Below, in pieces: positions 20,601-30,886 of a stretch of 64,000 nucleotides of DNA; the stretch's first letter is position 1, and every line of letters begins with the position of its first letter. The translations under genes were made by a program, and so were the position numbers. A model generated the notes under the pieces. That model was not told the origin of the DNA and ran no database searches. It saw nothing but the letters and a program-made list of their open reading frames with translations. This stretch comes from Diacronema lutheri (lineage: Eukaryota; Haptophyta; Pavlovophyceae; Pavlovales; Pavlovaceae), in NCBI GenBank assembly GCA_019448385.1, contig JAGTXO010000041.1, positions 248,001 through 312,000 on the forward strand, written 5' to 3'.

Positions 20601-21363
20601 CGACGTGCGCGCATCGCTCTCGAGTGACGAGCGCGCGCTGCTCATCGACGGCGTCGCGCTGCCGCTGCGCGCGATCGTCGGCGCCGCGCCGGGCTGGCCG
20701 AGCGCGGGCGGGACGGCGCCGCATGGGCCCCTCGCGTGCTTCGAGCTGCGCGTCGACCTCGGCGCGCTCGGCGGCGCGTCAGAGGGTCCGGGCACGCGCG
20801 CGCTCCGCTGCGTCGCGCCCTCCGCTGCCGAGGCGCTCGTCTGGCTCTGCGGCCTGCACTCGTGCGCCCATCTCGGTGTGCCGCGCGCCGCGCGCCGCAC
20901 GCTCGGCGAGCTCGGCCGCGCGCGCCTTCGGCTCGCGCTCCTCGCGCCGCGCGCCGCCACGCGGCTGTCGAGCGTGGTGGGCGCGGCGGCGGGCGCGGCC
21001 GCGCGCGGTGCCGCCCTTTCGGCCACCATGCCCGCGCGGCCGCACGCGACGCGCGTCGGCCGCGCGGCCGGCGTCGGCGCGGGCGGCGTCGGCGTGCTCA
21101 CGCTCGCGAGCGTGCCGCCCGCGCTGCAGGGCTGGGCGGAGCGGCATGCGCTCATCCTGCCGCACGTGCCGCTCCCGCACGGCGCGGCGACGGCGCCGCC
21201 GGCGCGCGCGCCGGCGGGCTCGCGCGTGCCCGCGCGCCCGAGCGCGCGGCGCGTCGATTGGCGCGCAAAGGGAGCGGCGGACGATGGGGGGGCCGAGCCG
21301 TTCCCGCGCGCCCTCGCCAATTGGGCCGCGCGGCACGGCACCGTCGCGCCGCGTAACCTGTGA
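14686..21363 (+). CDS. Giant cell-surface protein: choice-of-anchor-L-like ectodomain, Pro-rich hinge, polytopic membrane region, coiled coil
   Basis: A single exon of 2,225 residues. A signal peptide or anchor follows the start; the second ATG, at 14728 (MSLRSSRAGWLAALCIAGG), looks a better signal peptide. Residues about 45-290 resemble the bacterial choice-of-anchor L fold: ARELAALLVGEGVSLVD, FDDGAGALGLSGGVLLSTG, ASGPNDD, WLRFDFATSHVGELALTYV, LASEDFG. A Hyp-type hinge of Pro/Ser/Arg repeats (about 295-340) follows, as in algal wall glycoproteins. Residues about 520-1,680 hold many hydrophobic helices separated by Gly-rich loops, a polytopic membrane region. Then comes an Ala/Glu/Arg coiled coil (about 1,690-1,820) and a C-terminal PH-like segment (about 1,960-2,070, ending SAAEALVWLCGLHS). 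This would put the N domain outside and the PH-like part in the cytosol, perhaps as an adhesion or sensing receptor. Domain order is seen; role is inferred. Confidence 0.65.
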   Translation: MYRQPKFWRLAGSAMSLRSSRAGWLAALCIAGGARALRVRSASSARELAALLVGEGVSLVDGGRGAHAGASLAQLGVFDDGAGALGLSGGVLLSTGYAKAASGPNDDPEASGTVGFDARADAALAAADAAGWPPGAREAARSLADAAWLRFDFATSHVGELALTYVLASEDFGLSAAELDPRFADRLVAYVDERPLPLGADGAAGALSTADARCAAAAAAAAARAHAGACEAAVSNAAGEYATQFNGFTRPRRASLVLEPGVHSIVLLIGDAGGDQLLDSAVLLPSAGLVLRRIGRPPPSPPPAPPPSPRPPPPRAPPSAPPSPPPSPRPPPSPPPAPGALARAAAAAAAAAALPLVGTAGGGWMRAPGALASLRQRTGTCVGGGGGASAVTIACDAASVRLTAGAAVRLAVGGVRAHAPVEGARWRFDNDGWEAVGVPYAVGRPLCPSAEARLVGSATDLVAALGSLELAHAGSGAASGHVLVTLEGESELCVASVQLSVAAPPRGLGAAAACGGALSAAAAALAVVGSAASLGGGGAAAAARALGGATAARAAPALAISRAPLRLLAAAQLSALVPALLLGGGAARRGEPWSARALGDAAGAEEAVRHLLALGGALRWALFDSSAVADPPVARAEAEADAAASGDGDGDDDGDGGGGGVERGESATAPRARTELLLLLRAAQQAELAAAWAAQLWPPLLVAAAALGAAASARLLAALRASDAADGNGGGRPARAPSAPVALRVATLAVAAVGAHLVALLCAAMLVSAARHAALLVAAIGRASGAPPGGGAGGGALGAWWSGCAARERRAVCACCALALGWPLVLGVQLLVAARLRCAPPSAAREADDGGGGGGGSGRRALLPGGAHRSDEGALAPRRAEHARDAASWALALTDGGGAAGGDALLALLQLGRACALGAAAGAADDGGARGAVRACAVACVALGVEAVALCAAALAAARAADGAAGRAAGRARFGAALVCALQLGACGCALALARQRARDADGGAALTAGARVLLGVACAACVALQLVCACVVEAGKRWAELRGAAAALPGAWARLGDALDADADARLDGGCTTLALALHDELPAGARAKRAPNADAHAAVRCGAPALLGAWAALAAACALAAVAAAQLGAPHGIAAPMRALRVDGVPWGTSIGASAPLPPEALGVAGGDGARPAWVSGATWRALGRSERTWIALATEPAPGPPHAARAALPDARGPVPAGAPAEPTRASAALGAFDADAAARGWAAAADGGGGGPAEWRFALELRPEGEGGAGCWHEAAAWAFEHAGRGAAPLATGAQLVLPHGEAEGDGGGGGGGGGVRLVIDGVARRVAVPQPLLLLRGGASCALLASAWAEPTDGSAAAAAARGGPAARPPAAVLLVASSLRAPLAAELLVRGCCAALCAAAVLARARASRVARPARALAERGWVGATLACALLAQLGGCAALVVVPQRAHGAALAPALLAAADCAIACAPACLAVLLLHAHAAPRAPARARAATAATAAPVPAGGARRRWLGVYAAAAALLGGAVAATWLSAAGCALGARCAGLEGWAAVAWPLGAGAVGAARAAAALGAWACALVPLGLCVYALHRAPAPWRPRADRRAATICTIAACAAGACALAAAVRGAPSSTPLMPPRTGADRAAAAARRAFGVWAFATLHLPLALALLAAAFEPRADAAADAADNAAAAGVAERAVRAERAAAEAAAVAAREADEAVGAADAADAAERAAADAAREAARASDADGAAAAAERADGARARARAAAASAAADAARREAGRETEEAAAAAHAALAAAADARAAHAAIDAAACADAARERARALTHRAPPPLPLRPPGSAARGAADGGDGASRQPSDELINLAAAAAASAAAAAVRESLSPRPSAARVTRRAAVDPAARVPDAMRASLRRGSWLRLGGLALRRVATAGAAAGAPPPSALARARNVQDIAAGARAGARVDGRADGGGWALRAGELFDVRASLSSDERALLIDGVALPLRAIVGAAPGWPSAGGTAPHGPLACFELRVDLGALGGASEGPGTRALRCVAPSAAEALVWLCGLHSCAHLGVPRAARRTLGELGRARLRLALLAPRAATRLSSVVGAAAGAAARGAALSATMPARPHATRVGRAAGVGAGGVGVLTLASVPPALQGWAERHALILPHVPLPHGAATAPPARAPAGSRVPARPSARRVDWRAKGAADDGGAEPFPRALANWAARHGTVAPRNL

Positions 21364-21474
21364 ACCTGTGACGTGTGATCGTAGTCGGCTTTGGCCACAG
21401 TGAAATCAGGCTGCAACGGCCAACGAGCTGGTCATGATGAAGGACAGCTTCTGAAAACTGAGAAAGCGGCGAGA

Positions 21475-23179
21475 CTACGGCGTGCTCTTTTGCATGGCCG
21501 CCGCCGAGCGCGCGAGCGCAAAGTCGACCGTCTTGAAGAGGGCGCGCACGGGGCCGCTCGCGCCGCTCCCACGGCCGGCGCGCAGCCCAACCGTGCCGTC
21601 CGGCGCAAGGCCCATCAGCAAGAAGGGGTCGCGCGCGAAGGGCGCGAGCTCATCCTCGGACAGCACGCGCGCCGCCTCGTCCACGTCCTGCGCTCGGCGC
21701 GCGTGCGCGCGCGCGCGCGAGACCGCGCGCGTGAGGCGCGCGCGTGAGGCGCGCGCGGCACGCGGCCGGCGGGGCTGGCGCGCGCGCGCGTGCCGCGCGC
21801 GCCTTGTGGATGGCGGCGAGGAGGAGCGGGAAGCTTTCAAACTTGTGCTCGGGCCGCACAAAGGCGCAGAGCAGCAAGCGCATCTGCGCGCCGTAAAAGC
21901 TGGCAGGTGCGAAGAGCGCGCCGCCGCCATTCTCGCGCCCGCTCGGCCCGCCCGGGAGCAGGTGCGCCTCGACGATCTTCTGCGCGTTCTCCGCGCCGGC
22001 AAAGGTGGGCGAGTAGCCCACGTTGACGACCGCGCGGTGCACCACCTCGCCCGCGCGGCCGGCCGCGCCCTCGATCACGGCCCATCCCGCGTACACGCCG
22101 GTCGGCACGTGCGCGAGCTCGCCCGCAAAGTCCTGCTCGCGCAAGTTGGCCGTCGGCACGCCCAGCTGCGCGGAGCCGCGGCCGTAGCCGCGCGAGACCT
22201 CGCCACGCAGCAGCATCACGCGCGGCAGCGGACGCGGCAGCCATCGCTCGAGGAGCGCGCAGTAGAAACCGTCACCGCCACCACCAGCGCCGTCGGCGGG
22301 TGCCTCGTCGTCGAGCGCGACGAGGCGGAGCGGCAGGCCCTCCGCCAGCTCGGCGAGCGCGCGCGCGTCCGCGGGCAGCTCGTGCGGCACGACGGCCGCG
22401 TCCTCGGCGCGCAGCCGCGAGACGAAGGCGCGGCCGAGCGGGTGGGCGATGACGACGCGCCCGCCCGACGGGCGCGCGGCGGTGCATGCGGCGCGCAGCG
22501 CGAGGCGCGGCGAGTGCATGTTGCCGAAGCACGCGTTGAACACCACCGCGTCGAAGGCGCCGCCGCGCCCCGCCGCCGCCTCGGCGTCCGCCCAGTCAAC
22601 CACGTCTGCGCACAGCACGCGCGCGCCGTGCCTCGCGGCGCACGCGGCCGCCATCTTGGCCGACAGGTCGAGGCCGAGCAAGTCGAGCGCGGGCGCGCGC
22701 TCGCGCAAAAAGGGCACGAGCGCGCCCGCGCCGCACCCCACGTCGAGCACGCGCGGCGGCGGCGCGGCACGCGCGCCGTCCGCCGGCAGCGCGGCCGCGG
22801 CGATCCGCCGCAGCCGCGGCTCGACGTCGGGCGGCGTCGCGGCGGCCGACGCGAACCAGTCGACGGCCGCGTCGAAGACTGCGGCCTGGCGCGCGTTGTG
22901 CGCGGCGCGCGCCACGCCCGCGCCGCCCTCGCCGCCGACGGCCGCGGCCGCGAGGTCGCGGTGCAGCCGGACGACGCGGTCTGCGTGCGCGGCGGCCGTC
23001 TCGTCGGGCGGCGGCGGCGCGCCGCCGGCGCTCGCGGCGGCGGACGCGCGGCAGGGCGCGCGCGGCGGGCGCACGCGCGCCAGCCGCGCGCCTCGCGCGC
23101 CCGTGCAGCCGAGCGCCGCGAGGCAGAGGACGCCGCGCGGCAGGAGTCGCAGCATGGCGGCGCGCCCGCGGTGAAACAT
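21475..23179 (-). CDS. RFK: Methyltransferase-riboflavin kinase fusion
   Basis: Two exons, 23179-21803 and 21687-21475, give 529 residues. An N-terminal leader (MLRLLPRGVLCLAALG from the second ATG at 23155) suggests ER or plastid targeting. Residues about 70-310 are a class I SAM methyltransferase (motif I VLDVGCGAGALVPFL; LLGLDLSAKM; FDAVVFNACFGNM). Residues about 320-500 are riboflavin kinase: RGEVSRGYGRGSAQLGVPTA with the PTAN loop that binds Mg-ATP, PTGVYAGWAVIEG, VVNVGYSPTF, KIVEAHLL, FYGAQMRLLLCAFVRPE, and IHK joined across the intron to DVDEAARVL. Riboflavin kinase phosphorylates riboflavin to FMN. In plants the same kinase is fused to a HAD phosphatase, not to a methyltransferase. 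The donor reads AAG then GCGCGC, so this is probably a GC-AG intron. Confidence 0.82.
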
Positions 23180-23189
23180 CGCAACTGCG

Positions 23190-24556
23190 ATGGCCTCGCG
23201 CGACGCGAGTCGATATGCCTTCGAGCCGACGTTCGACGCGCGGCTGCGCGCGCTGCAGCGCGCCGTCGAGGAGGGCGTCGAGCCAATGGGCGAGTACGGC
23301 GAGGTTATCCCGCTCAAGCAGCTGCTCGGCTCGGGCCTCCGTCTCATCGACATGCTCTCGCGGCCGGTGCGCGCGGCGCCGCGCATGCCGCGCGCCGCGC
23401 CGCGCGCGCGCGCCACGGCTCACACGCAATGAGCGCCGGCGCGCGCGCGCGCGCGCGCGTGCGCCGTTCGTCCGACCAGCCGCGCTCGGCCGCAGAGGCG
23501 TCCGCGCTCTGCGCCGACGGCTACGCGCACGGCGGCCAGCTCGTGACGGACGCGGGCAGGCGCGCGACGATGCTGCTCGCGGGCGTGCTCGACGTGTCCG
23601 AGCTCTTCTGCCTCGAGCTGCTGCAGCACCTCGTGCGCGCGCTGAGCGCTCGGCTGCGCGCGCGTGCCCGTGTCGCGCACACCCGCCGCACGCCGCTCGC
23701 CAACCCAGCCTCTCCATCCCGGCGCGCGCACGCGCGAGCGACGCGCGCGGGCCGCGGACGCTGACGCGCGCGCACGTCGCGCGCGCGCGTCGCGCGTCGC
23801 GCCGGTGCGCGCAGGCGGCGGCGGGCGTGCTGTGGGCGGGGCAGGAGCAGTGGTCGATCGTGCTCGCCGCGGCGGACTATTACTGGCGCGAGCGCTACCT
23901 GATGTGCCAGCTCGCCATCGAATGCCTCAAGGTGCGCTTGGCGCTGGCGGCGGGCGCGCAGGACGGCGGCGAGCGCGGCGACGAGTGGCTTGGCGAGGCG
24001 GCGGACGCCTTTTTGCTGCCGGACGGCGGCGCGGGCGCGCAGCCCATCGGCCGGCTGGCCGACGCGCTCGCCGCCGCCGTCGAGCGCGCGGGTGTGGCGC
24101 TCGGCTCGCCGTGGCTCCCGCCGCGCCCGCCGCAGCAGCCGCCCGCGCAGCCGGCGCAGCCCGCGCCGGCGGCCCTGCAGCTCGGCTTCGGGCAGCTCGG
24201 CGCGCCGCCCGCCGCGCAGCCCGCGCTGCCGCCCGCGCTGCCGCCGCACGCCGACAGCTCCGACACGCTGCGCGCGCGCGAGCTCGCGCGCTGCGCTCGC
24301 GCATCGGACGCGTTCGAGGGCGGCGCATGCGCGCAGGCCATCTTCTGGCTCGCGTACGGGGCGCACGGCGGCGCGGACGGCGCGAGCGCGGCGGTGCTGT
24401 GCGCGGCGGCGCGCTGCCTGCGCGCGCACATGCGCGCCGGCCTGTACCCGCACGATCCGCTCCACGTGCTGCGCGCAGCGCCGTCCGCGCACTCGCTCAT
24501 GGCGCACGGCGACCTCGCCGGCACGGCCACGCGGCGCGGCGGCGCGGATGGCCTGC

Positions 24557-24592
<36 letters not shown>

Positions 24593-24776
24593 GCGACGAC
24601 GACGGCGCGAGCTCGCTCGTCGCCGCCACCGCCGGCGCGGACAGCGGCGGTGGCTTTGGTGGCTGCGGGCTGAGCGGCAACGCATGCGAGGGCGCGCTGG
24701 CAGTCGGCGAGACGCTGTGGCTTGCGATCTGCGCGCCGCTGCTGCAACTGCGCGTCGCGCACGAGAGCGCGGGCGT

Positions 24777-24819
<43 letters not shown>

Positions 24820-25045
24820 CGGGCGCGCGCGCCAGCCGCGCTGCGCGAGGCGGTGGTGCGCGAGCTCTTCGACTTTGGCGCGTGGCGCGCGCACGCGGGC
24901 GGCGACGGCGCTGCGAGCGCGGCGGCGCTGCTCTTCTTGCTCTGCGAGCCGGCGGAGGCGGCGGCGGCCGAGCGCGGCGCGCGCCCCGGCGGCGGCGCGG
25001 GCGGCGCGCTGCCGTCGCTGCTCGAGCTGCTGCGCGGCTCGGCGG

Positions 25046-25077
<32 letters not shown>

Positions 25078-27622
25078 AGCGGCGCGTGTCCAGCCACATC
25101 TGCGCTCGCGTTCCTCTCCGGCTTTGCCGCGCCCGTGCGGCTGCGCGCGCGCGCCGAGCGCCCGTCGGAGGCGGCATGCGGGCTGCTCGAGGCAGCGGGC
25201 TCGACGGCAGCGGACATCGTCTCTGGTGCGCTCTCGCCGCTGTGGGCGAGCGCGCACGTAAGCGACACGCTCGCCGCCGGCCTCGCCCTGCCGCCTCCGC
25301 CGTTCGTCGACGAGATCCTTGGCGCTCTTGTCGCGCTGCTCATCACGCACCAGCCCGCCGCGTGGGGCGCGCTGCTGCGCGACGGCGCGCGGGCGGCGGA
25401 CGAGGGCGCAGAGCGCGCCGAGCTCGCGGCGGGCGGCGCGCGCGGCGGCGCGACCGGTGGCGGCGGCGTGGCCGGCGGCGCGCTCGCGCTCGGCGCGCCG
25501 TGGCCGGCGCGCACGCGCGCGCGCGCCGGCGGCGCGCCAGCCGCGCACGCGCGCCTGTCGGAGCTGCTCGAGCTGGTGGGCGCGAGCGCGTACGGCGACG
25601 AGGCGATGTGCGCGCGGTACTGGGAGCACGAGACGGCGCAGTACCGGTTCGTGCGCGCGTGCGGCGCGCAGCTCGGCCGCGCCCTCTTCCGCGCGCTCTG
25701 CGGCTGCGCGGCGCGGCTGATCTGCGGCGCGCGCTGCGCCGAGCTCGCGTACGACGCGCTGTCCGAGTGGGCGGCGTCGGAGCAGCCGTTGCTGCAATGC
25801 CTCTCGCTGCAGGGCATGCTGAGCGGCCTCGAGGCCTACCTCGCCGCGCTCGACCGCTGGCTCGGCGCGCAGGCCACGCTGCCCGCGCGCGCGCCCGAGC
25901 TCGTCGAGGCGCGCGCGCGGCTCGACGTTGCCGAGCGCTCGTCCGAGGTTGCGCTCGGCCTGCTCGCCGCGCTCGTCGCGGGCTCGGCGCGCGTGCGCGC
26001 GATCCTCGCGCGCGCGCAGCGACCGATCGGGCTTCTCGTCCAGCTCGCGCTCGCGCGCGTGACGCCCGAGGTGAAGGGCGGCGCGTACGGCGCGCTCTGC
26101 GCACTCGTCGCGCCGTCCGCGTCCGCGCGGCTCGGCGCGCGCGCGGCGGCGGCGGCGGCGGCGCTCGCGAGCGCGCAGGGCGGCGGCGGCGGCGCGGACG
26201 GGCTCGCCGCGGCGGCGGCGGCGGCGGCGGCTGCGGACGACGGCGGCGCGCTCTGGCAGCTCGTCGGCGCGCTTGACGCGCACGGCATCGCGCAGGGCGT
26301 CGCCGTCGACCTGCGCGAGGTCGAGGCGGTGCACGCATCGTACCCGGAGGCGCGCGCCTTCTGCCGGCTGCTGCGCTGCGCGCTCGACGCGCACGACGCG
26401 GCCGAGCTCACGCCGGGCCCCGCGTGGGCGGCGTGCGCGCGCTTCGTCTGCGCGACGGTGCTCGGTGGCCTCGACGCGCTGCCGTTTGGCGATGCCGTCG
26501 AGCGCGCGCGGCTGGGCGCGTGCGCCCTCGACGTGGCCGCGCGGCTGCTCGCGAGCGCCGAGCCGCTCGGCGCGCCGCCCGACGAGGCGGCGGGCGCGCT
26601 CCTCGCCGCCGTGCTCGCCGGCGCCGACCCGGCCGGCGGCGCCGACGCGCTGCGCGCGAGCGCGGAGCGCGCGTGGGCGCGGCGCGCGGGCGGCGGCTCG
26701 GCGGAGGTGCTCGTCTCGCTGCTCACACGCCCGCCGCTCCGGCGCGCCGTCGCGCGGCTGCTCGTCGAGGCGATCGACGCGTGCGCGCCGCTGCGCGCCG
26801 GCGAGGGCGGCGGCGGGTACGGCCACGCCGCGCGGCGCGGCGGCGACGACGGCATCGCGCCGACGGCGTACGAGGGCGAGGGCGCGGTGCTCGACGAGCT
26901 GCGCGCGGCGAGCGCGCCGCGCGCGGGCGGCGTGGCCGCGGCGGAGGAGCGCGCGGTGTGGCGGCACGTCGCGTCGAGCGCCGCGCGCCTCCTCTGGCTC
27001 GCGCACCGGCGCGAGCCGCGGCTGCGTGAACTCTTCGCGCGTCTCGACGGCGCGATCGAGCGCACGGCCGACGCGGCGGCGGCGGCCGCCGAGCCGCGCG
27101 CGCGCGACGCGGCCGCCGCGCTGCGCGACGTCGTCGCGGCGGACGTGCGCCGCTGCGCGCACGCGCGGCCGATCGGCGCGCTCCTGCTCGAGCCGGTGAG
27201 CGCGCCGCGCACGCCCGCCGCCGCGCTGAGCGGCAGCACGCAGCTCGCGCTGTACGCGCGCGGCGCGGCGGCGGGGCCGGCGGGCGGCGACGCGGCGCTG
27301 GCGGCCGCGCAGCTCGGCGGCGTGGGCGGCGGCGGTGGCGGCGGCATGTACCCGCTGCTCGCGCTCCTGCGCGCCGCGCCGCTCGCGCTGCCGCACGGCG
27401 GCTCCGCGCTGTGCGTGCGCCTTGTCCGCGCCGTGCTCACCGCGCCGTCCGCGCCCGCGTTCGACGGCGACGGCGCGGGCGCGGCGGGCGCGCGCGCGGG
27501 CGCCACGCCCGACTGGCGCTCGCTCGCGCAGCTGCTGCGCGCGAGCGGGCTGCTGCGCGCCGTGCGCCTCGCGCTGAGCCGCGCGCTGCTCACCGACGTC
27601 GCGGCGCACGGCGGCGCGCCGC

Positions 27623-27677
<55 letters not shown>

Positions 27678-28458
27678 TGGCGCCGTCGACGCGTCGGCGG
27701 CGTGGGCGCGCTGCCTGCCGCCGGGCGAGCCGCTCGACGGCGCCGAGGGCGGCGGCGCGCATCCGGCGGATGCGCGCGGAGCGGAGGGCGCGTGGGACCC
27801 CACGCTCGGCGCCGACGCGGCGTGCGCGCCCGTCTCGCTCGAGATTGTGCGGCTGATCTCGGCGCAGGTGGATACGCTCCTCGCCGGCGCGCACGCGCGC
27901 GCGGGCGCGGCCGGCCGGTACGACGGCACGCCTCTCTTTGTCGAGCTCGTCCTCGGCTGCGCGCTGCGCGGCGGCTCGCGCTCGGCGCTCGCCGACGAGC
28001 TCGACGCGCTCGGCGGCGAGGCGGACGGCGGCGAACGCGGCTGCGGCTCGTGCGTGCTGCGGGCAAGCGTCTCGCTGCTCGCGCCGAGCTCGTGGCTCCG
28101 GCAGATTGCGCCCGCGGGCACGTGCGCGCAGCCGCCGCCGCCCGCCGCGCTGTGTGAGCTGGCGACGCGCCTCCTCGCGGCGCTCGCGCGCCACCCGCCC
28201 TCCGCGCCCGCCGTCCTCGCCGCGCTCGCGCGCCGCGCCACGCACGCCGGCGTACTCGACGCGGCGAGCGCGCAGCTCGTCGCGCTCGCGCGCACCGCGC
28301 CTGACGACGTCGTGCCGACCGCCGCCGTGCGGTACGCCGCGCTGCGTGCCGCGCTCGCGCGCGAGCGCGGCGCGAGCGGCGCGCGCGCCGCCGCGCTGCT
28401 GTGCGCCGCCGCCGCCACGCGCGCCGAGCTCGCCGACGCCGACGCCGACGCGGACATT

Positions 28459-28510
<52 letters not shown>

Positions 28511-30850
28511 CGGGCGCGGGCGCGCGCGCGTGCCACCTGCACTGCATCGCGTTCAGCTCGAAGCTCGTCGGCGCGCAGCTCGCCGCCGCGCTGCGCGAGC
28601 CGCGCGCGACGGCCGTGCCGCCCGTTGCGATCAGCGCGCTGCTCGGCACCGGCGGCGCGCTGCGCGCGGCAGCGTCGGGTGCGCGCGACGGCACGATGGC
28701 TGACGGCTCGGGCACGATGGCCGACGGCTCGCTGCTGCGCGCGCTGCTCCGCCGCATCTGCGCCGCGCGCGAGACGATTCAGCTGCCGACCGCGCCGGGC
28801 GCGAGCGGCGGCGGCCCGCCGGCCGACGCGCTGCGCTTCGCCGCGCCGGACGCGCGCGGCATCTTTTTGATCGACGTCACGGCCTACCACGCGCATCTCG
28901 CGGCGCAGCGGCGCGGCGCGGCGGACGGCGGCGCCGGCGTCGACGCGGACGGCGCGCGCGCCGCGCTGCGCGCCGCCGCCGCGTGGAACGGCGGCGCCGA
29001 GCTGCTCGCCGCGCACGCGCACGCGCTCGCGCAGTGGGCGTCGCTCGCGCAGCTCGTGCTCTCCGCGGAGCTCGCGCGCGCGAAAGCGGCGGCCGACGCG
29101 CTCGCGCGCGGCGCGCGCGGCGCCGACGGCGGCGGCGGTGGCGGTGGCGGCGGCGGCGGCGCGCTCGCGCCGCGCGCGCCGTCGGCGGCGGCGGCGGCGG
29201 CGAGCGCCGCCGCGGCGCTCGGCGCGTCGGCTGCCGACGCGGGCGCCGACGCGCTTGGCGGCGAGAGCTGCGCGCTGCTCGAGGCGCTGATGGTGCAGCT
29301 GGGCGGCGCGTCCGTCGCGGGCGCGGGCGCGCGCGCGGCGCCCGCGCTCGCACAGGGCGCGCTCGCCGACGCGTGCATCGCGCTGCTCGTCCCGCTGCAC
29401 GCGTGGCACGGCGCGGGCGCGGGCGCGGGCGCGCGCGCCGACGACGGCGGCGCGCTGCTCGCCGCGCCGCCGCCCCCGCGCGCGCCCATTCGCGTCGGCG
29501 CGTTCGGCGGCGCGCTGCGCGCCGCGGCGCACGCCGCGGCGCGCAGCGCCGACGCGGGCGCGGCCGTGCGCGCGCGCATCTACGCGGCGATGCTCGAGCT
29601 GCTCGCATGCGCGCGCGCGGCGGCGGCGGCGGGCGCGCTCGGCGGCAACGGCGGCGGCGGTGGCGACGGCGCGGGCGGCGGCGCGCCGTTCGGCGCGCGC
29701 GCCGGTGGCGGCGGTGGCGGTGGCGGTGGCGGCGGCGGCGGCGGCGGCTTTGGCGGCACGCACGGCGCGGAGCTCGGCATGAGCGGGTACGGCGAGGCCA
29801 CGCGACGCGCGGTGTGTGCTGTGCCCGGCCTTCTCGACACGATCGCCGCTGACGCATGCGACGCGGCCGCGCTGTGCGGCGCGCCCGCCGACGGCGGTGG
29901 CGACGGCGGCGGCGGGTGGACGCCCGCCGGCGCGCGCCTTGCGCCCGCCGCCGCCGCCGCCACTGCTGCTGGCGGCGGCGGCGGCGGCAGCGGCGCAGAG
30001 GGCGCGCACGTCTGCGCCCTTGGCGCGGCACTCCTCGACGCACTCCTCGCGTTCGACCTGCCCGCGCGCGCGCACGGCGCAGCGGCGGGCGGGGCTGCTG
30101 GCGGCGCGCTCGGCGGCGGGTGGACCGCTGGCTCGGGCGCCGTGGCCGACGGCGGCAGTTTCGACGGCGCGCTGCTCGGCGGCGGCGGCGGTGGCGGTGG
30201 CGGCGACGACGACGACGGTGCCGACGGCGGCGCGGGCGCCGACGCGCTCGGCCCGATCGGCACGCGGCTCGTCGGTGCGCTCCTCAGCTCAGGCCGCGCG
30301 GCGCAAGCGATGGCGGCCCTTGCGCACGCGCCCGACGACGGCGCGCCCGTCGGCTCGGTCGGCGCGCTCGGCGGCCCGCTGCCCGCGCTGCTGCGCGCGT
30401 GCGCGCGCGCGCCCGGCGGCGCGGCCGGCGGCGGTGCGCTGCGCTCGGTGGCGCTGGCGGGTAGCCGCCAGCTGCTCGCATACGAGGCGTTGTGCGGCGT
30501 GTTGCTCCGACTCGCGCTGCAGGTACGCCGACGGCGCGGCGCGCGCACGCCCGCCGCGCCGCCGCGGATCGCGCGATGCCTTTGCTGCCTGCGATGCGGT
30601 GCGGTGCTGCCTGCGGTGCGGTGCTGTCTGCGGTGCGGTGCTGCCTGCGGTGCGGTGCTGCCTGCGGTGCGGTGCTGCCTGCGGTGCGGTGCTGCCTGCG
30701 GTGCGGTGCTGCCTGCGGTGCGGTGCTGCCTGCGGTGCGGTGCTGCCTGCGGTGCGGTGCTGCCTGCGGTGCGGTGCTGCCTGCGGTGTGTGCGCGTTGC
30801 CGTGCTGCGCGGCTTGCCCGCGCGCGCGCTCACGCGCCCACCCCGTCTCC

Positions 30851-30886
<36 letters not shown>

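Noticed and set aside
16512-21416. A 1,634-codon minus-strand frame opposite the giant surface protein
   Set aside because: Ala/Ser/Pro-only composition and no domain. The plus frame has a signal peptide, a recognisable ectodomain and membrane helices.
23521-30075. A 2,184-codon open frame on the minus strand opposite NUP205
   Set aside because: It is a composition shadow: stop codons are rare in GC-rich DNA. Its translation is almost only Arg, Ala and Gly, while the plus strand has NUP205 motifs and consistent splice phases.
27335-30464. Long Arg/Ala-rich plus-strand frames overlapping NUP205
   Set aside because: Frame-shifted readings of the same exon, without conserved residues.
30591-30790. 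CRISPR-like direct repeats
   Set aside because: Units are 17 bp, contiguous and without spacers; they lie inside a spliceosomal intron. The same reasoning excludes the arrays at 44960, 45676 and 46180.
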